Shown here in pieces: positions 50,487-62,212 of a stretch of 64,000 nt of DNA. Positions within the stretch are counted from its first letter, which is position 1; every line of letters begins with the position of its first letter. Below the pieces are notes generated by a model. That model did no database searches, was not told the DNA's origin, and was given only the letters and a program-made list of their open reading frames with translations. The DNA lies in the NCBI GenBank assembly GCA_030041045.1, contig JASHOQ010000048.1:1-64000 (forward strand), in the 5' to 3' direction. The DNA is from Acidobacteriaceae bacterium. GTDB lineage: Bacteria > Acidobacteriota > Terriglobia > Terriglobales > Acidobacteriaceae. The position numbers and the translations under genes were made by a program.

Positions 50487-51491
50487 CTAGAAGTTGCCTT
50501 CCTGGCGCTCGGACATCAGGCTCTGCTCGTCGGCAGAAGCAAGGCGCACCAGGCGATCGACCGTATATGAGGCCGGGTGCTGGCCGGTGTAGTAGTGACG
50601 CACCTGCAACTCGCCCAACAAGCCAAGGGCGAGCAGCTGGATGCCGGCCACGATGAGCACCGATCCGATGACGAACATGGGGCCGTGATGGTCCATCATG
50701 TTTATTTGCGGATGCAGAAGCTTCGATACCAGCAGCACCATGGCCATGGCTCCGCCGGTGAAAATGCTCATCACGCCCAGACCGCCGAAGAAGTGAAGCG
50801 GCCGGCCCATGTAGCGGAGCAGAAAGCGGATCGTGAGCAGATCGAAAAACACGCGGAAGGTGCGCCCAAGGCCATAGTGGCTGCGGCCATTTCTGCGATT
50901 GACGTTGTGGATGGGGATCTCGCAGATTGAGGCGCCGTACCAGCTTGCCAGTGCGGGAATGAAGCGGTGCATCTCGCCGTAGAGCGGGATATTGTGAATG
51001 ATCTCGCGGCGATAGGCCTTGAAGGTGGTGCCGAAATCGTGAATCTCCACGCCGGAAAGCTTGGCCATCATCCAGTTGGCGCAGCGCGAAGGGATGCGGC
51101 GGAACACGAAGTTGTCAATGCGCTCCTTGCGCCAGCCGGAGACCACGTCGTAGCCCTCGTCGAGCTTTTCCAGGAAGGCAGGAATGTCGTTGGGGTCGTG
51201 CTGCAGGTCCCCGTCCATGGCCAGAATAAACTCGCCTGAGGCGTGGTCGAAGCCCGCGGCCAGCGCCGACGTCTGGCCGAAGTTGCGCCGCAGCTTGACC
51301 ACCAGCACACGGCTGTCCACCGCGGCAATCTCTTCGAGCAGCTTGTAGGTGCGGTCATTCGATCCGTCGTCGACCAGGACAAGCTCGAACGACTCACCCA
51401 CCTGCTCCATCACCTGCTTCAGGCGCGCGTAGAGAACGGTCACGTTCTCTTCTTCATTGTGGAATGGCACAACAATCGAGTACTTTGCCAT
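50487..51491 (-). CDS. GT2-family polyprenyl-phosphate glycosyltransferase
   Basis: A 334-residue enzyme of the DPM1/GtrB/ArnC type. Nucleotide-sugar motifs VDDGSNDRT and AMDGDLQHDP (DxD) in the N-terminal catalytic domain, the lipid-site RRNGRSHYGLGRTFRV, and two C-terminal membrane helices (about 233-258 and 271-292). It transfers a sugar from a nucleotide to a lipid phosphate at the inner membrane, for envelope polysaccharide modification. Monocistronic here. Donor not determinable. Confidence 0.9.
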   Translation of the reverse strand: MAKYSIVVPFHNEEENVTVLYARLKQVMEQVGESFELVLVDDGSNDRTYKLLEEIAAVDSRVLVVKLRRNFGQTSALAAGFDHASGEFILAMDGDLQHDPNDIPAFLEKLDEGYDVVSGWRKERIDNFVFRRIPSRCANWMMAKLSGVEIHDFGTTFKAYRREIIHNIPLYGEMHRFIPALASWYGASICEIPIHNVNRRNGRSHYGLGRTFRVFFDLLTIRFLLRYMGRPLHFFGGLGVMSIFTGGAMAMVLLVSKLLHPQINMMDHHGPMFVIGSVLIVAGIQLLALGLLGELQVRHYYTGQHPASYTVDRLVRLASADEQSLMSERQEGNF

Positions 51492-51616
51492 AACTTCTTA
51501 GACGCTAAATAGATGAGCGAGGACGATGCAGCGTATCGAAAAATGTTGCGGGAAGGTCATAAAGGAGTTCTAAAGAACAATACGTCGCACTCCGGACGAA
51601 TTGCAGGACGCCCGGG

Positions 51617-51928
51617 TTACCGGTCGAGCTCGTCAAGCATGGCCTGCATCTCGCTCAGGGCGTGGCTATTGCCGTTGCGGGCGGCGCAGCTGATGCCGGC
51701 CTTGAGGCGGTCCATCGCCTCAGCCTTGCGCCCGGCCTGGGTAAGCGTCTGCGCGGCCATAAAGTAGCCCGCGGTATAGTCGGGATCGTTGGCCAGCAGG
51801 GTGTCGAATTCGGCCAGGGCCGCGGCCGTATCTCCGCGGCTGACCAGCTCCATGGCGATGCCGTAACGGACGAAGCTGTTCCTCGGATCGAGCGCGAGAA
51901 TCTCCTTGAGGCCGGCGATCTTGTCCAT
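51617..51928 (-). CDS. Small TPR protein
   Basis: A 103-residue protein, from ATG 51928, consisting of two to three TPR-like helix pairs (LKEILALDPRNSFVRYGIAM, then GDTAAALAEFDTLLANDPDY, AGYFMAAQTLTQAGRKAEA). Likely a protein-interaction module. A longer in-frame start runs over the divergent promoter region and is rejected. Divergent from the thioesterase gene. Confidence 0.85.
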   Translation of the reverse strand: MDKIAGLKEILALDPRNSFVRYGIAMELVSRGDTAAALAEFDTLLANDPDYTAGYFMAAQTLTQAGRKAEAMDRLKAGISCAARNGNSHALSEMQAMLDELDR

Positions 51929-52167
51929 AGCGTATCGCGCTCCCGCCCCCGGCTTGCCTGAGGGCGCAATGGGATTGCGTAAATGGCTGGGATTGCTGAA
52001 ACTGAAACTGAATCGCAAAAGCCAAGGCCCGTGGGGCTCAACGCCCGCGTGCTGCCGCTTCAAGCTGCTGCCCGTACCTATTGTAACCGGAACGCAGCCC
52101 CGGGGCGCGCACGGCAACCGATGCGGCCGCAAGGCGAAAAACACGGCAAGGCAGGAGCAAGAAACGC

Positions 52168-52695
52168 ATGAGCGAAGCAAAGCGGAACCCGGCCGCGCGC
52201 ACGCCGGCCAGCACGCAATCGGAGATGACGGAGATCATCCTGCCCAACGACACCAACATCCTGGGCAATCTGCTGGGCGGCCGGCTGATGCATTTCATTG
52301 ATCTGACCGGCGCCATGGCCGCTTACCGGCACGCCCGCACCCACGTGGTGACGGCGGCCATGGACCACATCGATTTCATCCGGCCCGTGCACCTGGGAGA
52401 CCTGCTCACGCTCAAATCCAGCGTAAACCGCGCCTTCTCCAGCTCCATGGAAGTGGGCGTAAAGGTGTGGGCGGAAAACACGCGCACCGGCGAGGTGGCG
52501 CACGTGGCCAGCGCCTATCTTGTCTTCGTGGCCATCGACGAGCGCGGCCGCCTGGTGAAGGTGCCGGAGCTCCGGCCGGAGACGCCGGATGAGCAGCGCC
52601 GCTATGCCGACGCGCTGCGCCGCCGTGAGCACCGCGAGGCGGAAAGCGCCCGGCGCAAGGCGGAGCGGCAGGAAACGGCTGGCCGCGAGCCGTGA
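52168..52695 (+). CDS. Hotdog-fold acyl-CoA thioesterase
   Basis: A 175-residue YciA/BACH-type thioesterase. NDTNILGNLLGGRLMHFID at about 27-45 carries the catalytic Asn/Asp region; VVTAAMDHIDFIRPVHLGD follows. The C-terminal 35 residues are a charged Arg/Glu-rich helix beyond the domain. It hydrolyses acyl-CoA to free acid and CoA. Upstream SD AGGAGCAAGAAACGC is acceptable. Confidence 0.9.
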   Translation: MSEAKRNPAARTPASTQSEMTEIILPNDTNILGNLLGGRLMHFIDLTGAMAAYRHARTHVVTAAMDHIDFIRPVHLGDLLTLKSSVNRAFSSSMEVGVKVWAENTRTGEVAHVASAYLVFVAIDERGRLVKVPELRPETPDEQRRYADALRRREHREAESARRKAERQETAGREP

Positions 52696-52837
52696 GGCGT
52701 TTTTCCTCGCCATGACGATTTCCCGCCCACTGGCGACATTCCCCCAGATCACAGCGCCAGCGGTTTGCGGGCTGCGCTGTGCCGCCAACCCATTCGGCCC
52801 GCATCCCGCCCTCTCCATCCGCGCTTCACGGCTGAGG

Positions 52838-54259
52838 CTAAAGCGATCGCAGGAAGTCGATGATGTCTTGCTGCTCCTGTGTGCTCAGCCGATTAAAATT
52901 GTCGATCACCTTGTTGGCCTCGCTGCCCGGGCTCTTGTGGTCTTCGATGGCTTCCACCAGGTTGGAAGTGCGTCCGTCGTGGAGAAAAAAGACGCGCTGG
53001 CCTGCGCCCCAGAGCGGCGCGGTGCGGAACTCGTCGGGGCCTGCGCCGCCTTGGGTGATGCCGTCCTCGAGCCTCTTGCCCATGTGATGTACCAGCAGGT
53101 CAGAGAACAGATTGACGGTTTGATTCGACAGGGCAGCGCTCGGCGCAGTGGCGGAGCCGCTGGCAATGCTGCTGCCCGTGGTGAACGACGGCGTATGACA
53201 ATGGACACAGCCCACCTTGGTGAAGGCTGCGCGTCCGCTCACAGTGGAGGGCGTATCCGGCCCGGGCGCAGGCGGAGCCAGCATGCGCATGAAGTTGGCG
53301 AACGCCTCGATGTCGGAGATGACGGCCGGATTCACGGCGCCGGTGGAGGTAGTGGTGAAGTTGAGCGTGTCGTTGGGTGAAGGAACGTAGAGGCAGGAGG
53401 GGGTCTCGTCGCGTTCCTGCGGGAACAACTGGTTCGAGATCCCCATTTCCACGTTGTAAGCTTCGCCCGCGAACATCAGCAGGGACTTATTCTGCGCCTT
53501 CCATCCAAAGCGGGTGATGGTGCCGTCGTTGGCACTGATATTGGCATTGCCGCTCAAAATGGCGTTGGGATGCCCGGAGATGCCCAGCGCCGCTTTGGCC
53601 GATGCGTTGACCTGCATGTTGGCCAGAATGGCTGAGTCGGGGATTGCCTCAATGAGGCCGGCGCCGAAAAGCGGCGTGGGGATGCGGAAAATGATGTTGG
53701 CATTTCCACCCTGACCGCTGAGTGGATTCCCCGCCGGCGTGAAGTCCGGTTGGGCGATGTTGCATCCCGGTGCGTCGGTGCGGCCGGTGATGACGAAGAC
53801 ATTATGCACTTCACCATCGTTGGTCCCGTTGGGATTGCGTTTGAACCGCGCCTCCCGCACCGGGCCGTTGGCGGTGATGAACCAGGGAACGGCGTTTTTT
53901 GCCCCGTCGAGCGTGGCCACGGCAATCAAGGGGTTTTGCCCGGGGCTGGTTCCACCCGGAGCCGGCTGCGCGTGGCAGGAGAGGCACTGGTTGGAATTGA
54001 AGCGCGGTCCAAGACCGGTGTTGTTGCCGCCCTTGACGGTTTCAACCTCCGCGAACCGGCCCTGCCCGTCCTGAAAAAACGCCGCTTCATCTGCGGTCAG
54101 GTTGTTCAGCGGACCTCCGGCGCCGGGTGTGCCGGCCCGCACTCCTGGATCAACCGCGCCCATTGGCTGCCCGCCTGCCCGGTGACAGCTTGATATCGCC
54201 CATGCCGCAACCACGACAGTGGCCAGAATCAGCAGCGCCATCTTCGCCCGCGTCATCAT
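52838..54259 (-). CDS. Di-haem oxidoreductase (DHOR/DUF1111 family)
   Basis: A 473-residue exported cytochrome of the di-haem oxidoreductase family. The N-terminal hydrophobic stretch ends in ISSCH, so Cys25 could be lipidated. Two haem c sites: CLSCH at 92-96 and CVHCH at 351-355. The C-terminal region has LLVHHMGKRLEDG and RTAPLWGAGQRVFFLHDGR, typical of the family. Acts in the periplasm; the substrate is not known. Divergent from the BtuF-like gene. Confidence 0.88.
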   Translation of the reverse strand: MMTRAKMALLILATVVVAAWAISSCHRAGGQPMGAVDPGVRAGTPGAGGPLNNLTADEAAFFQDGQGRFAEVETVKGGNNTGLGPRFNSNQCLSCHAQPAPGGTSPGQNPLIAVATLDGAKNAVPWFITANGPVREARFKRNPNGTNDGEVHNVFVITGRTDAPGCNIAQPDFTPAGNPLSGQGGNANIIFRIPTPLFGAGLIEAIPDSAILANMQVNASAKAALGISGHPNAILSGNANISANDGTITRFGWKAQNKSLLMFAGEAYNVEMGISNQLFPQERDETPSCLYVPSPNDTLNFTTTSTGAVNPAVISDIEAFANFMRMLAPPAPGPDTPSTVSGRAAFTKVGCVHCHTPSFTTGSSIASGSATAPSAALSNQTVNLFSDLLVHHMGKRLEDGITQGGAGPDEFRTAPLWGAGQRVFFLHDGRTSNLVEAIEDHKSPGSEANKVIDNFNRLSTQEQQDIIDFLRSL

Positions 54260-54609
54260 GATCCTCTTCCTCCTCTGATGCGATCTATGTGCTCAATGTC
54301 CCCATCGGACCCGATGCCGCTCGGCTTCCGCGGCACCCTCCTCATTCGAGTATCCAGCGTCCGCGCCATTGCATCGCACGCGCAAACCTGCGCGGTCACA
54401 GTCCGGTCACCCGGGTCCGGTCTACCAGGCAAAGGTTCAGTTTTCTGAATCCGGGGGAGTGCTTTCAGGCTGGGGAGGAAAAGGTCGTTTCGAGGTTGAA
54501 AATGGCATCATTATATGCCCGCCGGGCCTTGCGGCGGGCGGCAACTTTTACAATTTTCAATGAAGGAAACGCGGCTTCCATTGTCCTGCCCTTGTCCCAT
54601 GCCATTCCA
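54260..54609 (+). other. Intergenic leader of the BtuF-like gene
   Basis: About 350 bp with several in-frame start codons but no recognisable domain. No B12 box or conserved cobalamin riboswitch core is seen, in contrast to the BtuB-like gene at 20962. Confidence 0.5.
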
Positions 54610-55440
54610 ATGACGGCCACGCACTCCCAGTATCCGCGGCGCATCGTCTGCCTGACCGACGAGACCACGGAGACGTTGTATCTCTTAGGCGAGCAGGATC
54701 GGATTGTCGGCATCTCCGCCTACGCCAGCCGGCCCCAGGAGGCGCGCAGCAAACCGCGCGTCTCCGCCTTCCGCGACGCGAATATCGAAAAGATTCTCGC
54801 GCTCCGGCCCGATCTCGTTCTCGCCTTCAGCGACGTGCAGGCCGCCATAACACAAGAATTGGTCCGGCGCGGCTTGACCGTGCTGCACTTCAACCAGCGC
54901 AGCGTGGCCCAGATCTTCGAGATGATGGCCACGCTGGCGCGCCTTGTCGGCAAGGAGCGCGAAGGCGAGGCGCTGATCGAGGGATTGCAGCGCGGGCTGG
55001 ACGAGATTCGTATCGAAGCTGGAAAATTTCCGCGCCGGCCGCGGGTGTACTTCGAGGAGTGGGACTCGCCGCTCATCAGCGGCATCGAGTGGGTGGAAGA
55101 GCTGATCGAGATTGCCGGAGGCGAACCCATCTTTCTAGAACTGCGCTGCCGCGGCAAGGCGCAGGACCGCGTGGTCGACCCGCCTGAAGTCGTCGCCCGC
55201 GACCCCGAAGTGATCCTCGCCTCCTGGTGCGGCAAGCCGGTGAAGAAGGAGGCGATCGCCGCGCGGCCGGGCTGGGCCGCGATCAGCGCGGTGCGCAATG
55301 GGCACGTGTACGAGATTGAAGGCGACTGCATCTTGCAGCCCGGTCCGGCTTCGCTCACCGACGGCGTGCGGCAGATTCAGGCGATTCTTGCGCGCGTGTC
55401 AGCAATCCCCGTGGACGCGAGCGGTCACCCAAGCCCTTGA
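54610..55440 (+). CDS. BtuF-like cobalamin-binding/periplasmic-binding-fold protein
   Basis: A 276-residue protein of the class III substrate-binding family (BtuF/FepB type). Start RRIVCLTDETTETLYLLGEQ, then VGISAYASRP, LRPDLVLAFSDVQ, and a VNHE-like CILQPGPASLTDG end. No signal peptide precedes the domain, so it may be cytoplasmic or need another start. Such signal-less copies, often named cobalamin-binding proteins, are known. Earlier in-frame starts (54289, 54502) give no signal peptide either. Confidence 0.8.
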   Translation: MTATHSQYPRRIVCLTDETTETLYLLGEQDRIVGISAYASRPQEARSKPRVSAFRDANIEKILALRPDLVLAFSDVQAAITQELVRRGLTVLHFNQRSVAQIFEMMATLARLVGKEREGEALIEGLQRGLDEIRIEAGKFPRRPRVYFEEWDSPLISGIEWVEELIEIAGGEPIFLELRCRGKAQDRVVDPPEVVARDPEVILASWCGKPVKKEAIAARPGWAAISAVRNGHVYEIEGDCILQPGPASLTDGVRQIQAILARVSAIPVDASGHPSP

Positions 55441-55453
55441 TAATGCCCTGAAT

Positions 55454-55515
55454 GTCATTCTGAGCGCACGGGGCCCCCAAACCTCCTTCCGTTTGGGGGT
55501 GGTAAGCGAAGAAAC
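55454..55515. repeat. Dispersed palindromic repeat, related copy
   Basis: Head GTCATTCTGAGCG (55454-55466), hairpin core CCCCCAAAC / GTTTGGGGG (55474-55482 and 55491-55499), tail AAGCGAAGAA. A divergent member of the repeat family at 62-63.5 kb. Confidence 0.65.
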
Positions 55516-55660
55516 TGTGGTTGCTTTTTCGTCGATACGCGGCTCTAGCGCCTCGATCGGGCAGAAGAGGCGAGAGACCCGGCGACGGTCGTACGCCCTG
55601 CTCAGATCATCCAGACTTGCATTGTGCCGCCCCTGTAAAATTGAATCAGGAGAACTCAAG

Positions 55661-56491
55661 ATGGCGCATGGCCATGCAATGCCCGCTCCGGTGGCGCTGC
55701 CGGGGGTTTCGAAGATCGTCGCCATCGGCTCCGGCAAGGGTGGGGTGGGCAAAACCACCGTGGCCGTGAACCTGGCCATCGCGCTCATGAAGCTGGGCCA
55801 GCGCGTGGGCCTGATGGACGCCGACATCTACGGTCCCAATGTGCCGCTGATGATGGGCTCGAGCCAGCAGCCTGCCGTCGGCCCTGGCAATATCATTGAG
55901 CCTAACCTCACCCACGGCCTCAAAACCATCTCCGTCGGCTACATCTCGCCCGGCGACAAGCCGCTGGTGATGCGCGGCCCCATGCTGCACCAGATCATCC
56001 GCCAATTTCTGCAGCAGGTGAACTGGGGCGAGCTCGATTACCTCATCGTCGATCTGCCGCCGGGCACCGGCGACGTGGTCATCTCGCTCGTGCAAACCGT
56101 CCCGCTCACCGGCGCGGTCGTGGTTTCCACGCCCAGCGACGTGAGCCTGGAAGACGCGCGCAAGGCGCTGGCCATGTTTGCGCAGGTCAACGTCGAAGTT
56201 CTCGGCATCGTCGAAAACATGAGCCACTTCACCTGCCCGCACTGCCACCATGAGATCGATATTTTTTCGCGCGGCGGCGCGGAGCGTACGGCGCAGCAGT
56301 TCAACGTGCCGTTTCTCGGCTCGATCGAGCTCGTGCCCGCCATCCGCGAGGGCGGCGACCGCGGCTTGCCCGTGGCGCTTGCCGGACCCAAGAGCCCGCA
56401 CGCAGCGGCGTTCTACTCGGCGGCACAGAAGCTGATGGAGCAGGCCGAAGCCGCCGCGGCGCGGGCGAAAGACGTGATCGAAATTCAGTGA
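55661..56491 (+). CDS. mrp: Mrp/NBP35-family iron-sulfur carrier ATPase
   Basis: A 276-residue deviant Walker A ATPase, GSGKGGVGKTT at 23-33, with DADIYGPNVP and DLPPGTGDVV. It has CPHC near 190 for cluster binding. It lacks the N-terminal MIP18/DUF59 domain of many bacterial homologues and starts with a short MAHGHAMPAP. Serves as scaffold or carrier for Fe-S cluster transfer. ATG 55661 follows AGGAGA. Earlier in-frame sequence is repeat-derived and rejected. Confidence 0.93.
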   Translation: MAHGHAMPAPVALPGVSKIVAIGSGKGGVGKTTVAVNLAIALMKLGQRVGLMDADIYGPNVPLMMGSSQQPAVGPGNIIEPNLTHGLKTISVGYISPGDKPLVMRGPMLHQIIRQFLQQVNWGELDYLIVDLPPGTGDVVISLVQTVPLTGAVVVSTPSDVSLEDARKALAMFAQVNVEVLGIVENMSHFTCPHCHHEIDIFSRGGAERTAQQFNVPFLGSIELVPAIREGGDRGLPVALAGPKSPHAAAFYSAAQKLMEQAEAAAARAKDVIEIQ

Positions 56492-56516
56492 CAAGTGGAC
56501 AGTGATCAGTGGTCAG
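56485..56516. repeat. CAGTG-type degenerate repeat after mrp
   Basis: CAGTGACAAGTGGACAGTGA-type text that begins within the last codon of mrp and continues just past the stop. Confidence 0.65.
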
Positions 56517-56576
56517 CGGATTCCGGCTGCGAGAGCCCGTTGCGAAAGTAGTCGTGCAAAAGGGCGCGACGGGTAG

Positions 56577-56650
56577 GTCAGGGCTTCAGCCCTGACTGTC
56601 GAAGGAGCCGCAAACGGCCAGGAAGCTTTAGCCCCTGAGGTAAGCTTCCT
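56577..56650. repeat. Two-hairpin intergenic element
   Basis: Perfect hairpin GTCAGGGCT-TC-AGCCCTGAC (56577-56596) followed by AGGAAGCTT...AAGCTTCCT (56620-56628 / 56642-56650). The GGCTTCAGCCCTGA and TTTAGCCCCTGAGG texts are of a kind repeated across acidobacterial genomes, from memory. Confidence 0.6.
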
Positions 56651-56708
56651 TGCCATGACAAACCGTTTGTGCAGCCAGTCCTATTGAACCGCGGTTGGAA
56701 GCGGGCAG

Positions 56709-56738
56709 AAAAAAGCGGGGCGTTGCGCCCCGCTTTTT
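56709..56738. terminator. Strong bidirectional terminator
   Basis: AAAAAA-GCGGGGCG-TTG-CGCCCCGC-TTTTT: 8-bp GC stem with flanking A and T runs. Between the convergent mrp and WXXGXW genes. Confidence 0.85.
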
Positions 56739-56779
56739 CCCGTGTTCGACTTTCTTGACCGCGACTCGAAGTCCGCGAC

Positions 56780-56822
56780 GTGGCTAACTTAGCTAACTCC
56801 GCTAGCCCCGCTGACTCCGCTC
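56780..56822. repeat. GCTGACTCGCTAAC-type degenerate repeat
   Basis: GCTAACTTAGCTAACTCCGC-type text, the second kind of degenerate repeat also found between groS and groL, here just after the WXXGXW gene end. Confidence 0.6.
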
Positions 56823-56829
56823 GCTTCTC

Positions 56830-57126
56830 TTACCGCCAGTGCCCTTCCACCAGCACGTAGCCGCCGTTCTTGTGAACCCAGCGATGAGCAACCCAGACCG
56901 CGCCCGGATGCGGAGGCGCGACCCAAATGCCGGCGTGCCACACGTACCGGTTGCCGTCCCAGACGTGATAACCGGGCTGCCACACCCAGCCGGGATGCGG
57001 GGCGGGGCCATAGTGCTCCACCACCGGAGCCGGCGGGGCCACGTGCACAACCACGCCAACCTGGGCGATCGCGGCCAGCGGAGTCATACAAAGAGCAAGC
57101 AGGACTGTCAAAGCAGTTTTTTTCAC
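56830..57126 (-). CDS. Exported WXXGXW (YXWGXW) repeat protein
   Basis: A 98-residue protein with signal peptide (KKTALTVLLALCMTPLAAIAQ) and Trp/His-rich repeats (HPGWVWQPGYHVWDGNRYVW, HAGIWVAPPHPGAVWVAHRW). Such YXWGXW proteins are small cell-envelope proteins of unknown role, some near metal or stress genes. GTG 57126 is chosen: GGAGGAAA lies 6 bp upstream and the signal peptide starts there; the ATG at 57156 would place the SD inside the gene. Confidence 0.82.
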   Translation of the reverse strand: MKKTALTVLLALCMTPLAAIAQVGVVVHVAPPAPVVEHYGPAPHPGWVWQPGYHVWDGNRYVWHAGIWVAPPHPGAVWVAHRWVHKNGGYVLVEGHWR

Positions 57127-57309
57127 GATGTGTTTCCTCCATGGGGATCGAAACAATACCGGACGCGAGCGAGCGCTCCGGCTGAAGGATTGGAACGCAA
57201 AAGCGGGCCTGAAAGTTGCTCTGGAAAACCGGCCAGAGAATGTGACTTTTGAGTCATTTACAACTTGCCCAAGGCATTCCTTGCCCGCCCAAGGGGCGGA
57301 ATTGACGCT

Positions 57310-58602
<1,293 letters not shown>

Positions 58603-58777
58603 ATCGAAGCCTGGCTGCCTGCGAAACCCAATTGGAAAGCCGCTCTTGAACGAAAGGGTCCTGCCAAGACGCGCTTCCGAAATTCCAGTGTAAATGCGGC
58701 TCGGGAGTTACTCCTTGGGAAAACCTTTCCCCCGGAAAGCATCCGTGCGGCCAGCCCACCGCATCGTAGGTGTTGCT

Positions 58778-58984
58778 GTGGTCACAAGCCCTTCGCAAAA
58801 GCTGGCCCGGATACTCCGCGACACCCTTCGGCGCGCGGATTTGAGCGCAGACATCATCCCGGATACCCGCGCATTACTGGAGCTGAGGCGCGCTCTTCTG
58901 CTCAGGATCGCTGCGCTCGAAGAGGATGCCGCAAAGCCCGAGGCCGATCCGGCTGAAGTGGAGCAACCGCTCCGTGCGGCTTGA
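58778..58984 (+). CDS. Small hypothetical helical protein
   Basis: A 68-residue helical protein from GTG 58778 (VVTSPSQKLARILRDTLRRA) with a Glu/Ala-rich tail. AGGTG lies 6 bp upstream. An in-frame ATG at 58694 would add an arginine-rich leader and lies near the murA promoter. Not recognised; possibly a protein expressed opposite to murA. Support is modest. Confidence 0.45.
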   Translation: MVTSPSQKLARILRDTLRRADLSADIIPDTRALLELRRALLLRIAALEEDAAKPEADPAEVEQPLRAA

Positions 58985-59030
58985 CGTCGTGGAGCCGGAT
59001 TGCGCCGCGTGAGCAGATGATTGCGCGCGG

Positions 59031-59069
59031 AAAAAAGAACGGGCGCCGCACCCTGTACTCGCGACGCCC
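59031..59069 (-). terminator. Terminator of the 59092 gene
   Basis: Minus-strand reading: stem GGGCGTCGC / GCGGCGCCC with an 11-base loop and one wobble pair, followed by GTTCTTTTTT. Lies 23 bp past the stop of the secreted repeat protein. Confidence 0.65.
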
Positions 59070-59091
59070 CCCAAAAACCCTCTGGGAAAAT

Positions 59092-60207
59092 CTAGTTCTG
59101 CGTGACCGCCCCCGCGTCCGCAGCGCCCGCAGGCTGCGCACCGCTTGAAGAATCGGAGGGTTGCGTGTCCGGAGCCGGCTGGGCCTGGCCCGGCTGAGCC
59201 TGGCCTGGCTGAGCCTGGTTTGGCTGAACTTGATCCGGCTGCGTCTGGCCGGGCTGAGCGTTTGCCGGCGCAGCGGGCAAGGCAACGGCCAGGTTGAGCG
59301 GTTCCGTGAGCGAGAACAGGAGCACCGCACCCGGTTCCAGCGTGGCTTGCGGATGGTTCACGAGCAGGTGCACCGTAACCGCGCCTGCGCCCACCAGCGT
59401 TCCCGCCAGCGCGCCCGCGGGCCCGCCCAGCACGCCGCCGGCAATGGCGCCCGCGCCTGCAGCGCCGCCATACTCAATACCGTCTTTCTTCAGGCGCGAT
59501 CCCGGTGAGATGGTGCCTTCGCTGCCCACGCGGGCATCCGAGTCCGGCGCGCCGGTGGTTTGCGCGTAGAGATGGAAGCGCGAGCCGTCAGGCAGAGTCA
59601 CCGTCTCCGGCCGCAGCAGCATGGAGCCGTGGCCGCCGAGATGGCCGGTGGAGACGTCCACTACACCGCCGTCGATCTCGGCTCCGGCGGGAATCAGAAT
59701 CTCATCGCCTTGAAAAACATCGCTGGCCACGCGGCAGCGGAAAGTGTCGCCGGGGTGGTTCCACGCGGTGGAAAGCCGGTCGAGCAGGCGCACACGAATC
59801 TCGGTACCGGCGCCGAGCATCCCCGGCGGCAGCGGTGCGGGATGAACGATGTCGCCGTCGGGGTCGGTCACTGCCGCGCGCTCATTCAGCTCGGGCTGGC
59901 CAGCGCCGGGAGCGACCTGCACAATGCCGTCATCCGTGCCGTCGGCGGGATTGGCGGCTTGCGGCACGGGCTGGGCGGGCGCCGCCGGCTGCGTCATGGG
60001 TTGCATGGGGGAGGGCTGAGCGGGGGCGAGTTTTGAGGGGGAGGGCTTTGCTTGAGGCGCCGCCGGCTGCTGCTGTGTTTCGTCGATGATGCCTGTGTCT
60101 GGGGGAGGGCTCGAAGTTCCGCTGTAAGGATTTTGCTGTGCGCTCTGGCCGGCAAGTGCGACGGCCGTAAGCAGAAACAGGGCGCACACAAAAACAGGGC
60201 GATTCAT
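59092..60207 (-). CDS. Secreted hypothetical protein with Gln/Pro repeats
   Basis: A 371-residue exported protein. Signal peptide (residues 1-20, ending ALAGQ), an N-terminal Pro/Gln/Ala-rich region, a globular domain at about 130-300 (GTEIRVRLLDRLSTAWNHPG, ILIPAGAEIDGGVVDV) that resembles the VirB10/TrbI-type beta fold only loosely, a Gly/Ala-rich GAAGAGAIAGGVLGGPAGAL segment that looks membrane-active or glycine-zipper like, and a C-terminal tandem of PGQAQ-type pentapeptides. ATG 60207 gives the signal peptide; earlier in-frame start at 60258 does not. Function unknown. Confidence 0.75.
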   Translation of the reverse strand: MNRPVFVCALFLLTAVALAGQSAQQNPYSGTSSPPPDTGIIDETQQQPAAPQAKPSPSKLAPAQPSPMQPMTQPAAPAQPVPQAANPADGTDDGIVQVAPGAGQPELNERAAVTDPDGDIVHPAPLPPGMLGAGTEIRVRLLDRLSTAWNHPGDTFRCRVASDVFQGDEILIPAGAEIDGGVVDVSTGHLGGHGSMLLRPETVTLPDGSRFHLYAQTTGAPDSDARVGSEGTISPGSRLKKDGIEYGGAAGAGAIAGGVLGGPAGALAGTLVGAGAVTVHLLVNHPQATLEPGAVLLFSLTEPLNLAVALPAAPANAQPGQTQPDQVQPNQAQPGQAQPGQAQPAPDTQPSDSSSGAQPAGAADAGAVTQN

Positions 60208-61972
<1,765 letters not shown>

Positions 61973-62049
61973 GGCTACTCAGACATCAAATCCACTTGGG
62001 TGCCCCAGGTCTCGACTCTGAGACCTGGGAAAAGCAAATTCCTGTCCTT

Positions 62050-62108
62050 GTCATCCTGAGCGAAGCGGACCGCGTCTCGCGGTCCGCGCAGTCGAAGGAC
62101 CCGCAGTC
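62050..62108. repeat. Dispersed palindromic repeat copy 1
   Basis: Head GTCATCCTGAGCGAAG, core hairpin GCGGACCGCG-TCT-CGCGGTCCGC (perfect), tail GTCGAAGGACCCGCAGT. Member of the dispersed family that also includes 62133, 62213, 62694, 62785 and 63471. Confidence 0.85.
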
Positions 62109-62132
62109 GTGCTTCGGGCACAAACCCAACTC

Positions 62133-62193
62133 TGTCATCCTGAGCGAGGTCGCCGCAGCAACCGAGTCGAAGGACCTGCAGTTCCCGTCTGGT
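62133..62193. repeat. Dispersed palindromic repeat copy 2
   Basis: Head GTCATCCTGAGCGAG, weak core GTCGCCGCAGCAACCGA, tail GTCGAAGGACCTGCAGTT. Confidence 0.8.
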
Positions 62194-62212
62194 CCCGCAC
62201 AAATCCAAAAAT

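Noticed and set aside
54369-54609. Cobalamin riboswitch in front of the BtuF-like gene
   Set aside because: Neither the CTGCCCCCGCAACTGT core nor the B12 box is present.
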